From the NCBI RefSeq assembly GCF_000718775.1, contig NZ_JOCB01000004.1:62001-126000 (forward strand): DNA of 64,000 nt, written 5' to 3'. This document shows, piece after piece, positions 48,148 through 56,257 of the stretch. The stretch is from Streptomyces sp. NRRL S-31. Its GTDB lineage: Bacteria; Actinomycetota; Actinomycetes; Streptomycetales; Streptomycetaceae. Numbering within the stretch: the stretch's first letter is position 1; the number at the start of each line of letters is the position of its first letter. The translations under genes and the position numbers were made by a program. The notes under the pieces are model-generated. The model worked only from the letters and a program-made list of their open reading frames with translations, did no database searches and was not told the DNA's origin.

Positions 48148-49587
48148 TCACGAGTGGAACGCCCCCGGGTGGGTCTGCTCCCGCACCGCGGTGAACTGCT
48201 GCCGCACCGCCTGCCCGACGGCCAGGTCCTCGCCCGGCTCCAGCACCTGCGCCGCCGCGCCCTGCCAGGCCGGCGGGGTGCGCGGATCGACGGTGCCCTG
48301 CGACACCCCGAGCGCCCAGGCCGCCTGCCGGGCCGCGCCGATCGCCGCGTAGTCCGCCGGCTGGGGTACGACGACCTGCGCGCCGAACAGCGACGGCGCC
48401 GCGACCTGTACGGCGGGCAGCTCGGCGGCCGGGCCGAGCAGGAAGATCCGCCGCACCTCCACGCCCCGCCCGCGCAGCACGTCCAGCGCGTCCGCGAGTC
48501 CGCACAGCATGCCCTCGAACGCCGCCCGCGCCAGGTGCTCGGGCTTCATCGACTCGCGCCGCAGCCCCGAGAGCGTGCCCGCGGTGTGCGGCAGGTTGGG
48601 CGTCCGCTCGCCCTCCAGGTACGGCAGCAGCACCAGCCCGTGCGACCCCGGCGTGGACTTCATCGCCAGCTCCGACAGGCTCTCCAGGTCCGGCAGGCCG
48701 AGGAGTTCGGCGGTGCCGCGCAGGGCGCGCACGGCGTTCAGGGTGGTGACGACCGGCAGGTGCATGCCGGTGGCGTCGGCGAGGGAGGTGATCATCCCGG
48801 ACTGGTCGGCGAGCGCCTCGGGGTGCACGGCCATCACGGACCCGGAGGCCCCGAGCGAGACGACCGCGTCCCCCAGGCCGATGCCGAGCCCGAACGCGGC
48901 GGCCATGGTCTCCCCGGTGCCGGCGGAGATCAGCAGCCCCTCCGGGGTCGTACCGGCCGCGTCCGCCGGGCCGATCACCTCCGGCAGCACCGCCTGGTGG
49001 CCGAGCGCCAGCTCGACCAGGTCGGGCCGGTAACCGCCGGTGGCCGCCGACCAGTACCCGGTGCCGGAGGCCCCGCCGCGGTCGGTGGTCCGCCGCACGG
49101 GCCGTCCGAGCAGCTGCCACACCAGCCAGTCGTGGGCCTGGAGGAGCACGGCGGTCCGCTGCGCGTTCTCCGGCTCGTTCTTGGCGAGCCAGCGCAGCTT
49201 GGTGACCGGCTGGGCCGCCTGCGGCACACAGCCGACCGCCTGCGCCCAGGCCCCTCGGCCGCCGAGCGCGTCCACCAGGTCGGCCGCCGCCACCTGGGCG
49301 CGCTTGTCACCGCCGGCCATGGCCGGGCGCACGGTGTTGCCCTGGGCGTCCAGCGCGATCAGCGCGTTCTGTTGCGCGGAGACACCGATGGCCTGCACGC
49401 CCTCCAGCAGACCGCCCCCCGCCGCCTCGCCCAGGGACAGCAGCCAGGCCTGCGGGTCGATGTCACTGGGCCGGCCCTCCACCGGGTGGGGGGCGTACCC
49501 CTGCCGTAGTACGGCACCGGTGTCCGTGTCGCAGACCACGATGCGCGTGAAGTCCGGTGAGCTGTCCAAGCCGGCGACTATCCCCAT
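48148..49587 (-). CDS. FGGY-family carbohydrate kinase (xylulokinase-like)
   Basis: A 479-aa sugar kinase. N-terminal phosphate loop GLDSSPDFTRIVVCD (a variant of the usual GxDxGT), substrate region AIGVSAQQNALIALD, RTTDRGGASGTGYW, and C-terminal adenosine site GLADALDVLRGRGVEVRRIF. Family members phosphorylate pentuloses or related sugars; it resembles XylB but no xylose isomerase or transporter is adjacent. The phosphate loop lacks the usual Gly-Thr pair (SPD instead of GTT), so activity should be tested. Confidence 0.85.
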   Translation of the reverse strand: MGIVAGLDSSPDFTRIVVCDTDTGAVLRQGYAPHPVEGRPSDIDPQAWLLSLGEAAGGGLLEGVQAIGVSAQQNALIALDAQGNTVRPAMAGGDKRAQVAAADLVDALGGRGAWAQAVGCVPQAAQPVTKLRWLAKNEPENAQRTAVLLQAHDWLVWQLLGRPVRRTTDRGGASGTGYWSAATGGYRPDLVELALGHQAVLPEVIGPADAAGTTPEGLLISAGTGETMAAAFGLGIGLGDAVVSLGASGSVMAVHPEALADQSGMITSLADATGMHLPVVTTLNAVRALRGTAELLGLPDLESLSELAMKSTPGSHGLVLLPYLEGERTPNLPHTAGTLSGLRRESMKPEHLARAAFEGMLCGLADALDVLRGRGVEVRRIFLLGPAAELPAVQVAAPSLFGAQVVVPQPADYAAIGAARQAAWALGVSQGTVDPRTPPAWQGAAAQVLEPGEDLAVGQAVRQQFTAVREQTHPGAFHS

Positions 49588-49617
49588 GCCGAGAATTTTG
49601 CAGCATCGCCGGACGTG

Positions 49618-49669
49618 CCTCGGCCGGGGGCGCCCGGTCGCCGCGCGAGCCGGGCGCCCCCGGCCGAGG
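49618..49669 (-). terminator. Very strong terminator with a 20-bp perfect stem
   Basis: CCTCGGCCGGGGGCGCCCGG (49618-49637) pairs perfectly with 49650-49669, 12-nt loop, 14 bp past the stop of the small YtxH-like gene. Confidence 0.85.
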
Positions 49670-49683
49670 CCGGAGGGGGTCCC

Positions 49684-49989
49684 TCAGGTGTTGCTGGTGC
49701 CCCAGTCGTCGTCGGCCGCGCCGCCCACGTTGCGCTCCCGCAGGGAGCGGACCCGCTGGGCCACGGACGCGGGGACCCGGTCGCCGACCTTGTCGCCGAC
49801 CGTGTGGAGGGCCTTGCCCGCGTAGGTGCGGCCCTGCTGGGCGGCGGTCTCGGCGGTGTTGCGCACCGCCGGGTTCTGGGCGATCTGCCGGGCCGACTTC
49901 TTCAGCTGCTCGTAGCGCTCGCGTCCGGCCCTCGTGCCGAGTACGTAACCGAGGGCCAGTCCGGCGAGGAACGTGAGCCGGTAGCGCAT
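49684..49989 (-). CDS. Small YtxH-like membrane protein
   Basis: A 101-aa protein. A short N-terminal TM segment (LTFLAGLALGYVLGTRAG) with the G-x-x-x-G-x-x-x-G pattern is followed by an amphipathic, helical, charged tail (RERYEQLKKSARQIAQNPAV). This layout matches YtxH/DUF-type stress or envelope proteins. Function unknown. It is isolated between the tRNA cluster and the kinase gene, with its own strong terminator. Confidence 0.78.
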   Translation of the reverse strand: MRYRLTFLAGLALGYVLGTRAGRERYEQLKKSARQIAQNPAVRNTAETAAQQGRTYAGKALHTVGDKVGDRVPASVAQRVRSLRERNVGGAADDDWGTSNT

Positions 49990-50148
49990 GGCTGCCACCC
50001 TTCCCGATGCGTGAGTCTCTGGTGCGGCGCTGGCGCCGGGGGATACCGATTGGCGGAGCACCCCCCTGCTTGCGCTAATGTATGTGTCGCAGCGAGCGCC
50101 CGCCCCCTGGCGAATACCCAGGTAGGTGCGTTCGATGCAACGAGGCGA

Positions 50149-50221
50149 TCCTCCGTAGCTCAATTGGCAGAGCAGCCGGCTGTTAACCGGCAGGTTACTG
50201 GTTCGAGTCCAGTCGGGGGAG
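50149..50221 (+). tRNA. tRNA-Asn (GTT), copy 1
   Basis: 73 nt with all arms: acceptor TCCTCCG/CGGGGGA, anticodon stem GCCGG/CCGGC with loop CTGTTAA (anticodon GTT at 50182-50184), T-loop TTCGAGT and discriminator G. No CCA is encoded. Confidence 0.97.
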
Positions 50222-50227
50222 CTTCGG

Positions 50228-50300
50228 TCCTCCGTAGCTCAATTGGCAGAGCAGCCGGCTGTTAACCGGCAGGTTACTGGTTCGAGTCCAGTCGGGGGAG
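50228..50300 (+). tRNA. tRNA-Asn (GTT), copy 2
   Basis: Identical in all 73 nt to copy 1, six bases downstream, anticodon GTT at 50261-50263. One transcript with copy 1, ending at the terminator that follows. Confidence 0.97.
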
Positions 50301-50309
50301 CGCTGAACG

Positions 50310-50332
50310 AGGACCCCTCCGGGGTCCTTTTT
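50310..50332 (+). terminator. Intrinsic terminator of the tRNA-Asn pair
   Basis: AGGACCCC-TCC-GGGGTCCT followed by TTTTT, a textbook Rho-independent terminator and the only one in the window with a good U-tract. Confidence 0.95.
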
Positions 50333-50474
50333 CATGTGCCCGGGAACCGCCGCGCCTGCGGGGATGTCCTCGAGGTCATGAGCAGCACGGCGGCCGACCA
50401 TCCGAAGCAGGAGATCGTATGAGCGGCTATGCTGCGGCAGACGGCGCGCACACATGTACGCGACACGCCGCTAT

Positions 50475-50548
50475 GGGGCGGTAGCTCAGCCGGTTAGAGC
50501 AGCGGACTCATAATCCGTCGGCCGTGGGTTCGAGTCCCACCCGCCCCA
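50475..50548 (+). tRNA. tRNA with CAT anticodon (Ile2 or elongator Met)
   Basis: 74 nt: acceptor GGGGCGG/CCGCCCC, anticodon stem GCGGA/TCCGT with loop CTCATAA (CAT at 50509-50511), T-arm GTGGG-TTCGAGT-CCCAC, discriminator A. The CAT could be lysidine-modified tRNA-Ile(AUA) or elongator Met; not an initiator, since the anticodon stem lacks three consecutive G-C pairs. I favour Ile2. Confidence 0.93.
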
Positions 50549-51066
50549 CCGAAGGGCTTCGGCGCAGGAACGTTTTCACCTGCGGCGGAGCCGGTTCCCT
50601 TGCCACGCCGAGGGGGCCGCTCGACCGGCCCGGGACCGTTTGCCCGCCCCATCCCGCGCGCCGCGCGGACGCCGCCCGGACGGCCCTGGAGACGCCTCTC
50701 CGCCCGCCCGGCGATCACCCCGGCGGGCGGGCCCCGGCCACGACGAAGGGACCCCGCAGGCCCCCGCTCGCGGACGACCTCGTTGCGCTCCGCGCGCGCC
50801 TTTCCTGACCGGTCGACGAGCGTGCGGCTCTGCCGCTCCCCGTGCCACGGGTTGAAGGCGTCGTCCGCGTCCGTGATGAAGTCGTCCGACGGCTGCGGGA
50901 CTTCGGCGAGGGCCGAGATCCGAGGTGTGATTGACCTCTGATCTTGCGCGGCTAAAGTGTGCGACGACCGTTCCGGCGCTCAGGGGCGCCTGATGCGAGA
51001 GGGTTTGCTGCCCTGCCCACCGATATACGAGCGCCGCACCGGCCTCGAACCCGCCGACGCGCCGAC
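50549..51066. other. 518-bp gene-poor stretch between tRNA cluster and the pgs operon
   Basis: Holds a possible tRNA terminator (CGCAGG at 50563 with CCTGCG at 50579), low-complexity C-rich sequence without a credible gene, and the promoter at 50931-50958. About 100 bp of untranslated leader follow the promoter. Confidence 0.65.
50931..50958 (+). promoter_or_regulatory. Vegetative-type promoter of the sensor/pgs operon
   Basis: TTGACC (50931-50936), 16-bp spacer, TAAAGT (50953-50958): a good HrdB-type -35/-10 pair. It rules out the GTG at 50959 as start, because transcription would begin about 7 bases past the -10. Confidence 0.65.
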
Positions 51067-53337
51067 ATGCCGCTGCTCGGCGGGGTACGCCCGCCGATCG
51101 CCTCGCTCATCGCGCTGCTGCCGGTGATCGCCGCCGTGACCGCGGTCGCCGTCGGCGGTATCCGCGCCGAGCGGGTGCCGCAGGCCGTGGTGGACGGGGA
51201 GCGGCAGATCGCCGCGGACACCGCGCTGTCGGTGGGCACCTCCATCGGCGCCGAGGCGGGCACGGTGCGCCGCACCGTCGAGGCGTACACGGCGACCGGC
51301 GAGGCGACTCCCACGACCGTGCTCAAGGCGCTGGCCTCCGCCCGGAAGCAGGCCCTCGGCAGTGCGCTGCTCGACTCGCGCACCGGCCGTCCGCTGGCGG
51401 CCGACGGCGAGCCGGTACCGCTGACCGGGGTGGACGTCACAGCGCTGGCGTCCGGTCACGGCGCGATCCCGCCGCGGCTGGTGACCTCGGGCGGCGAGCG
51501 GCGGCTGCTGTACTTCGCGAAGGTCAGGTTCGCCCCGCCGGGTGTGGACGCCAACGAGGACCAGGCCGAGGTCCGCAGCCGGAGCGAGCGGCAGTGGCTG
51601 CTGGTGGTCTCCGGTGCGCTCCCCGCCCTCACGGCCTACGGCGACGGACGCAGCGCCGAAATGCTCGACGCCGTCGGCCATGTGCTCGGCCGGGCCGCCC
51701 GCGGCACGGCGTCGCCGGCCGCGGCCGACAGCGGTCTGCCCGCGGCGGTGGCCCGCGCGGCGAAGAGGCCGGGACACCGGATCGACGCCTCCGCGAGCCT
51801 GCCCCGCACCGATCCGGGCGGCGAACGCACCGTGGTCGGCTGGGCCCAGGTCGCCGCCGCGACCGGCCGCGGCGACACCGATGGCCTCGGCCTGACGGTG
51901 CTCACCTCCCGCGCGGTGCCCACCGCCACCGCCTCCGCCGACTACACGCGCGTCGCGCTGACGGCCGCGGGGGCGCTGACCGGCCTCGCGCTGCTGCTCG
52001 GATGGGTACTGCGGCGCACCGTGCAGCGGCCGCTGCTGCGGCTGTACCTGTCCGCGGGCCGCCTGGCCCGGGGCGCGGCCGGGCGCTGGCCCGGCGCGTT
52101 CGAGGAGCTGGCGCGGCCGGTCCCGGTGGACGGCTTCGGGGAGTCGGCCCGGGTCGGGCGGGCGCTGGAGTCGCTGCGCCGGCAACTGCTCGGCGAGAGC
52201 GGCCCGCAGAGCCTCCCGGCGCCTCGCGGACCGGGCTACAGGACACTGACCGTGGCCGCCGTGCTGCTGCTCGCCGGCTGGTCGGTGCCGATGATCTTCC
52301 TGCTGAACCGGGTGGACACCGCGACCGCGGTCCCGGCCGCCGTCGTCGCCGACCAGCAGGCGCGCACCGAGATCGTGTCGAACCGGATCCGTCGGTCGCT
52401 CGACCAGTCGTACACCGACGTGGGCGAGCTGGCCGCCAGGCTCGCGGGGAAGAGCCGTGCCGCCCGGACCGAGGTGCTGCGGCGCGCTCTCGCCGACCGC
52501 GGGACGTACCGCTCGCTGTACCTCCTGAACAGCTCCGGCGACATCACGCTGCGGGTGGGTGACACACCGCTGCGCACCAGCGTCCACGTGCCCGGCGGCA
52601 GCGGGATCGCCACCGTCAACACTTCGGGACGCATCCCGGCGATCGTCGCCTACGCCCGGGTCCCGGCCGGCGCCGGCCGGGCCGCGCCGGCCGGGGCGGT
52701 CCTCTTCGGCGAGGTCGACGTGAACGTGCTCAACTCCCTGCTGGCCAGGCCGAAACTGGGCAGCGTCTGGATGACGGACGGCGACGACAAGGTGCTGGCG
52801 GCGAGCGTCGGCTACCGCGCCTTCCAGGCGCTGCCCGACACCGGCCTGACCGGCCTGGCCCGCGCCACCCGCGGTGCCCCGGGCACCGTGGGCAGCGCGA
52901 ACTCGGCGGTGCTCGCCTCGTCCGCCGGCCCGTCCGTCGACGCCGCCGCGCCGGTGGCGCAGAGCGGACCGGCGGCCCGCCTCGGCTGGCACGTGGTGAC
53001 CGCGGAGCCGGCGGCGGCACTCCGGCTCCCCGCGACACAGGCCCGGCAACGCACCATGGCCGTCGGTATCCTCGGCCTCACGGTGGGAGCGGCCTGCCTG
53101 GGCTGGCTGTACGTCGTGGTGATCCGGCCGCTGCGCGCGGTCGCCCTGGCCGCCGAGCGGCTTGCCGGCGGCGACCGCCGCACGGTGCTGTACCCGGTCT
53201 TCCACGACGAGGTCGGCTCGGTCGCACGCAGCCTGGAACTGATCCGCCAGGCCCTGGCGCAACGCGGCCGGGCGGGCGGATACGGCCGCGCCGTGATCCC
53301 CTCCCAGTCGCGGTACGAGAACAGAACCCCGTGGTGA
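51067..53337 (+). CDS. Double-sensor, double-HAMP membrane protein without output domain
   Basis: About 756 aa, start uncertain: ATG 51067 lacks a good ribosome binding site and upstream in-frame sequence is basic (RPRTRRRADM). The layout is duplicated: TM (IASLIALLPVIAAVTAVAVG), extracytoplasmic domain of about 270 aa, TM (VALTAAGALTGLALLLGWVL), HAMP-like segment; then again TM (LTVAAVLLLAGWSVPMIFLL), extracytoplasmic Cache-like domain of about 230 aa, TM (AVGILGLTVGAACLGWLYVV) and a HAMP (VIRPLRAVALAAERLAGGDR ... FHDEVGSVARSLELIRQAL). The protein ends there, with no kinase, cyclase or methyl-accepting domain. First gene of an operon with PgsB 15 bp downstream, so it may regulate or scaffold polymer synthesis. 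No family name is claimed. Confidence 0.75.
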   Translation: MPLLGGVRPPIASLIALLPVIAAVTAVAVGGIRAERVPQAVVDGERQIAADTALSVGTSIGAEAGTVRRTVEAYTATGEATPTTVLKALASARKQALGSALLDSRTGRPLAADGEPVPLTGVDVTALASGHGAIPPRLVTSGGERRLLYFAKVRFAPPGVDANEDQAEVRSRSERQWLLVVSGALPALTAYGDGRSAEMLDAVGHVLGRAARGTASPAAADSGLPAAVARAAKRPGHRIDASASLPRTDPGGERTVVGWAQVAAATGRGDTDGLGLTVLTSRAVPTATASADYTRVALTAAGALTGLALLLGWVLRRTVQRPLLRLYLSAGRLARGAAGRWPGAFEELARPVPVDGFGESARVGRALESLRRQLLGESGPQSLPAPRGPGYRTLTVAAVLLLAGWSVPMIFLLNRVDTATAVPAAVVADQQARTEIVSNRIRRSLDQSYTDVGELAARLAGKSRAARTEVLRRALADRGTYRSLYLLNSSGDITLRVGDTPLRTSVHVPGGSGIATVNTSGRIPAIVAYARVPAGAGRAAPAGAVLFGEVDVNVLNSLLARPKLGSVWMTDGDDKVLAASVGYRAFQALPDTGLTGLARATRGAPGTVGSANSAVLASSAGPSVDAAAPVAQSGPAARLGWHVVTAEPAAALRLPATQARQRTMAVGILGLTVGAACLGWLYVVVIRPLRAVALAAERLAGGDRRTVLYPVFHDEVGSVARSLELIRQALAQRGRAGGYGRAVIPSQSRYENRTPW

Positions 53338-53352
53338 AAAGGCGGAATCGGC

Positions 53353-54612
53353 GTGCTCTTCCTCTACGTCGTGCTCCTGCTGTGCTGCGCGGCGCTCCTG
53401 GTCGCCGGAGTCCTGGAGCAGCGGCGGCACTTCGCAGCGCTGGAGCAGATACCGACGCGCGTGCTGGTCAACGGCATCCGCGGCAAGAGTTCGATCACCC
53501 GGCTGTGCGCGGGCGCGCTGCGCGGCGGCGGCCTGGTCACGGTGGCCAAGACCACCGGTACCGCGGCCCGGTTCATCCATCCCGACGCCACCGAGGAGCC
53601 CGTGTACCGTAAGTTCGGCCTCTCCAACCTCGTCGAGCAGATCGGCATCGTGCGACGCGCGGCGGCCTACTGGCCGGACGCGCTGGTGATCGAGTGCATG
53701 GCGGTGACACCGGCGTTGCAGGAGGTCAACCAGGAGAAGCTGGTCCGCTCCACCATCGGCGTGCTGTGCAACGTCCGCGAGGACCACCTGGAGGAGATGG
53801 GCCCGACGCTGGACGACGTGGCCCGCTCGCTCTCCCGCTCGATGCCGGTGGGCGGGGTGTGCGTGACGGCGGAGCAGGACCGGCTGCACATCCTCCAGGA
53901 GGAGGCGGACAAGCGGAACTGCCGTCTGGTCGTGGTCGATCCGGAGTCGGTGACCGACGCCGAGCTGCGCGGTTTCGGCTGGTTCACCTTCAAGGAGAAC
54001 GTGGCGATCGCGCTCGCCGTCGCCGAACTGCTCGGCGTGCACCGGCAGACCGCCCTGCGCGGCATGTGGGACGCGCCGCCCGACCCGGGTGTGCTGTCGG
54101 TGGAACGCTACGTGACCCCCGAGGGCAAGCGGCTGCGGTTCGCCAACGTCTTCGCCGCCAACGACCCCGAGTCGACACTGATGAACGTCGAGCGGCTGGA
54201 GGACCTCGGCGCGATCGGACGGCCGCTCAGCGTGGTCGTCAACTGCCGCCCGGACCGGGTGGAGCGCAACGGCCAGATGGGAGCGCTCCTCTCCGAACTC
54301 GCCCCCGAGACGGTCTTCCTGATCGGCCACCCGACCAAGAGCGCCCAGGACGCCATCCCGGCCGGCTTCACCGGGCTGGTGGTGGACCTCGGCGGTGACC
54401 GCCGCGATCCCGAGGAGCTGACCAAGGCGATCCTCGCGGAACTCGGCCTGGCCTCGTCGCTGGTGGCGATCGGGAACATCCACGGCCAGGGCGAGCGGCT
54501 CCTGGAGTGTCTCGCCCGGTTGCGGCCGGACGACTCCGAGGAGGTGCCCGCCGCCGTGCCCGACGGGGTCCGGGAGCCGCAGAATCCGTACGAGTCCACG
54601 AGGAACCCTTAA
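53353..54612 (+). CDS. pgsB: Poly-gamma-glutamate synthase subunit PgsB/CapB-like
   Basis: A 419-aa ATP-dependent amide ligase of the Mur ligase-like CapB family. It has an N-terminal membrane anchor (FLYVVLLLCCAALLVAGV), the CapB nucleotide loop VNGIRGKSSITRL (residues 39-51), IECMAVTPALQEVNQEKLV, and NVREDHLEEMGPTLDDVA. The C-terminal half contains FANVFAANDPEST and AIGNIHGQGERLLE. In Bacillus PgsB polymerises glutamate through gamma bonds. Slightly longer than the Bacillus protein, as I recall its length. GTG 53353 follows a weak AAAGG. Directly followed by pgsC without a gap. Confidence 0.9.
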   Translation: MLFLYVVLLLCCAALLVAGVLEQRRHFAALEQIPTRVLVNGIRGKSSITRLCAGALRGGGLVTVAKTTGTAARFIHPDATEEPVYRKFGLSNLVEQIGIVRRAAAYWPDALVIECMAVTPALQEVNQEKLVRSTIGVLCNVREDHLEEMGPTLDDVARSLSRSMPVGGVCVTAEQDRLHILQEEADKRNCRLVVVDPESVTDAELRGFGWFTFKENVAIALAVAELLGVHRQTALRGMWDAPPDPGVLSVERYVTPEGKRLRFANVFAANDPESTLMNVERLEDLGAIGRPLSVVVNCRPDRVERNGQMGALLSELAPETVFLIGHPTKSAQDAIPAGFTGLVVDLGGDRRDPEELTKAILAELGLASSLVAIGNIHGQGERLLECLARLRPDDSEEVPAAVPDGVREPQNPYESTRNP

Positions 54613-55095
54613 GTGATCCCCGCCCACCTGACCGCACAGACGGCCGCGCTCGGGATCGCCCTCGGGCTGGTCTTCTCGCTCGTCTGCTACCTGACCACCA
54701 ATCTCTCGCCCGGCGGGATGATCACGCCGGGCTGGGTCGCCCTCATGCTCGTCACCGACGTCCAGATGGCCGTGCTGACGGTCGGCGTCTCCCTGTTCAC
54801 GTTCCTCCTGACGAAGGTCCTGCAACGCAATGTGATCCTCTACGGCAAGAGGCTGTTCGCCGCGGTGGTGCTGTGCGCGGTGATGACGCAGACCACTCTC
54901 ACGCTCGCCCTCAGCCACGAGTTCCCGCTGCTGTACACGTCCCAGACGGTCGGCTTCATCGTGCCCGGGCTGATCTCCTACCAACTGGTCCGCCAGCCCC
55001 CCGCGGCCACCCTCATCTCGACCACGGCGGTGACCCTGGTCACGTACGTGGTGCTGGTCGCCGGGCTGCTGCTCGGCGCCCTGCCCACCGGCTGA
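54613..55095 (+). CDS. pgsC: Poly-gamma-glutamate synthase subunit PgsC/CapC-like
   Basis: A 160-aa polytopic membrane protein with about five TM helices: LGIALGLVFSLVCYLTTN, SPGGMITPGWVALML (the CapC motif), AVLTVGVSLFTFLLTKVL, LFAAVVLCAVMTQTTLTLAL and FIVPGLISYQLVRQP. It forms the synthase core with PgsB. The GTG follows the pgsB TAA immediately, with GAGGA in the pgsB 3' end. Confidence 0.9.
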   Translation: MIPAHLTAQTAALGIALGLVFSLVCYLTTNLSPGGMITPGWVALMLVTDVQMAVLTVGVSLFTFLLTKVLQRNVILYGKRLFAAVVLCAVMTQTTLTLALSHEFPLLYTSQTVGFIVPGLISYQLVRQPPAATLISTTAVTLVTYVVLVAGLLLGALPTG

Positions 55096-55140
55096 ACCAC
55101 CGGCGTCCGCCTCCCCCCTCACCCTCAGGAGCCCGGCATC

Positions 55141-56214
55141 ATGTACGACGAAGCTGGTCACCGGCCCGGCCGCGCGACGCGCCGGGCCGTGCTCGGGACG
55201 ATCGCGTCAGTGGCCGCCGCCGGGATCGCCGGCGGGTGTGCCTGGGACCGCCTCGGGCGCGGTGGCGGCGACGACCGCGCCGGTGCGGGCGCCGGCCCGG
55301 TGAGCCGGGCCGGCGGGAGCGGCCATACCTTCGAGCGGCTGTCCGCACCCGACCGCACCCTGGTCCGCGCCGCCGACGGCGGCACCCTCGCCACCTTCAC
55401 CGACGGCGCCCGCACCGCCGTACTCACCGGTCCCACCCGCACCTTCAGCGAGCCGAGGACCACCACCGCCACGGTGACCACGGACGTCTGGGTCCGGGTG
55501 CTGCCGCACGAGTGGCAACGGGGCATGGAGAGGACGGCCTGGTTCAAGGGCTGGTTCACCAGGACGCTGGGCGACACCAGCCCGGACGTGTTCGCGGTGG
55601 CGTTCGAGTACAGCAGCGCCGGGGCGCCCGACAAGCACGACGCCGCCGGTGTGCGCTACGCGGGCACCGCGCACTACGGCCCACGCGACCGCGGCGTCAG
55701 CGACCCCCTGGACTTCGGCTACCACAGCGAACGGTCCGACTTCTACGACTACCTGGGCATCCCCTGGACCTTCCCGGACGGCACGCGGGCGCTGCCGGAG
55801 AAGGCCCGCTACGGCGACGTCGACTGCTCCGGCTTCCAACGGCTGGTGTGGGGCTACCGCATGGGCATCCCCCTGCGCGGCACCAATACCGAGGGCGCCG
55901 GCCTGCCGCGTCGCGCCTTCGCCATCGCCGCCCACGGCCCCGGCCGCCTGCTGATCCCCGTCACCGGCGAGGCGCCCACCGACCTGAGCATCCTGCAACC
56001 CGGCGACCTCGTCTTCTTCAGCATCATCAAGGAACGGCCGAAGCTGATCGACCACTGCGGCATGTACCTGGGCCTCGACGACCGGGGCCGCCCCCGCTTC
56101 TACTCCAGCCGCTCCGCCGCCAACGGCCCGACCATGGGCGACCTGTCGGGCCACTCGCTGCTGGACGGCACCGACTTCTACGCCCGCGGCTTCCGGGCCG
56201 CCCGCCGTCTGTGA
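55141..56214 (+). CDS. Tat-exported NlpC/P60 hydrolase of the pgs operon
   Basis: A 357-aa protein. Twin-arginine signal (RATRRAVLGTIASVAAAG) with a possible lipobox Cys33, a linker, a beta-rich middle domain (residues about 75-190) and a C-terminal NlpC/P60 cysteine-peptidase domain with Cys229 (DVDCSGFQRLVWGYRMG), His305 (IDHCGMYLG) and ILQPGDLVFFS. In Bacillus the pgs locus is followed by an NlpC/P60 gamma-glutamyl hydrolase (PgdS), so cleavage or release of the polymer, or peptidoglycan trimming for its passage, is a reasonable inference. AGGAG precedes ATG 55141. Confidence 0.86.
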   Translation: MYDEAGHRPGRATRRAVLGTIASVAAAGIAGGCAWDRLGRGGGDDRAGAGAGPVSRAGGSGHTFERLSAPDRTLVRAADGGTLATFTDGARTAVLTGPTRTFSEPRTTTATVTTDVWVRVLPHEWQRGMERTAWFKGWFTRTLGDTSPDVFAVAFEYSSAGAPDKHDAAGVRYAGTAHYGPRDRGVSDPLDFGYHSERSDFYDYLGIPWTFPDGTRALPEKARYGDVDCSGFQRLVWGYRMGIPLRGTNTEGAGLPRRAFAIAAHGPGRLLIPVTGEAPTDLSILQPGDLVFFSIIKERPKLIDHCGMYLGLDDRGRPRFYSSRSAANGPTMGDLSGHSLLDGTDFYARGFRAARRL

Positions 56215-56257
56215 CCCGCCGCTCCTCCGCCCGCCGTCTGTGACCAGCCGCTCCACC
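56200..56257 (+). repeat. 29-bp tandem duplication spanning a stop/start junction
   Basis: Unit 1 at 56200-56228 and unit 2 at 56229-56257 match at 27 of 29 positions. Each contains CTGTGACC, with a GTG overlapping TGA. Unit 1 carries the stop of the NlpC/P60 gene; unit 2 carries the start of the glycosyltransferase gene. Confidence 0.9.
56211..56243 (+). CDS. Ten-codon relay ORF created by the tandem duplication
   Basis: GTG at 56211 overlaps the NlpC/P60 stop (TGA 56212-56214) and reads MTRRSSARRL before TGA at 56241-56243, which in turn overlaps the GTG of the glycosyltransferase (56240). It would keep translational coupling across the duplication. Whether it is translated is untested. 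Confidence 0.4.
   Translation: MTRRSSARRL

Noticed and set aside
50149..50548. tRNA cluster as the attachment site of an integrated element
   Set aside because: No integrase, excisionase or repeated tRNA 3' end was found within the window, and downstream genes have host-like composition.
50549..50930. Small protein genes in the tRNA-downstream gap
   Set aside because: Candidate frames on both strands are Arg/Pro-rich, lack ribosome binding sites and show no codon-position bias that stands out.
50959..51066. GTG at 50959 as the start of the sensor gene
   Set aside because: It directly follows the -10 hexamer TAAAGT at 50953-50958, so it would lie upstream of the transcription start.
50980..55161. 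1393-codon open frame on the minus strand
   Set aside because: Antisense to the sensor, pgsB and pgsC genes, which have clear family motifs and correct GC3 bias on the plus strand.
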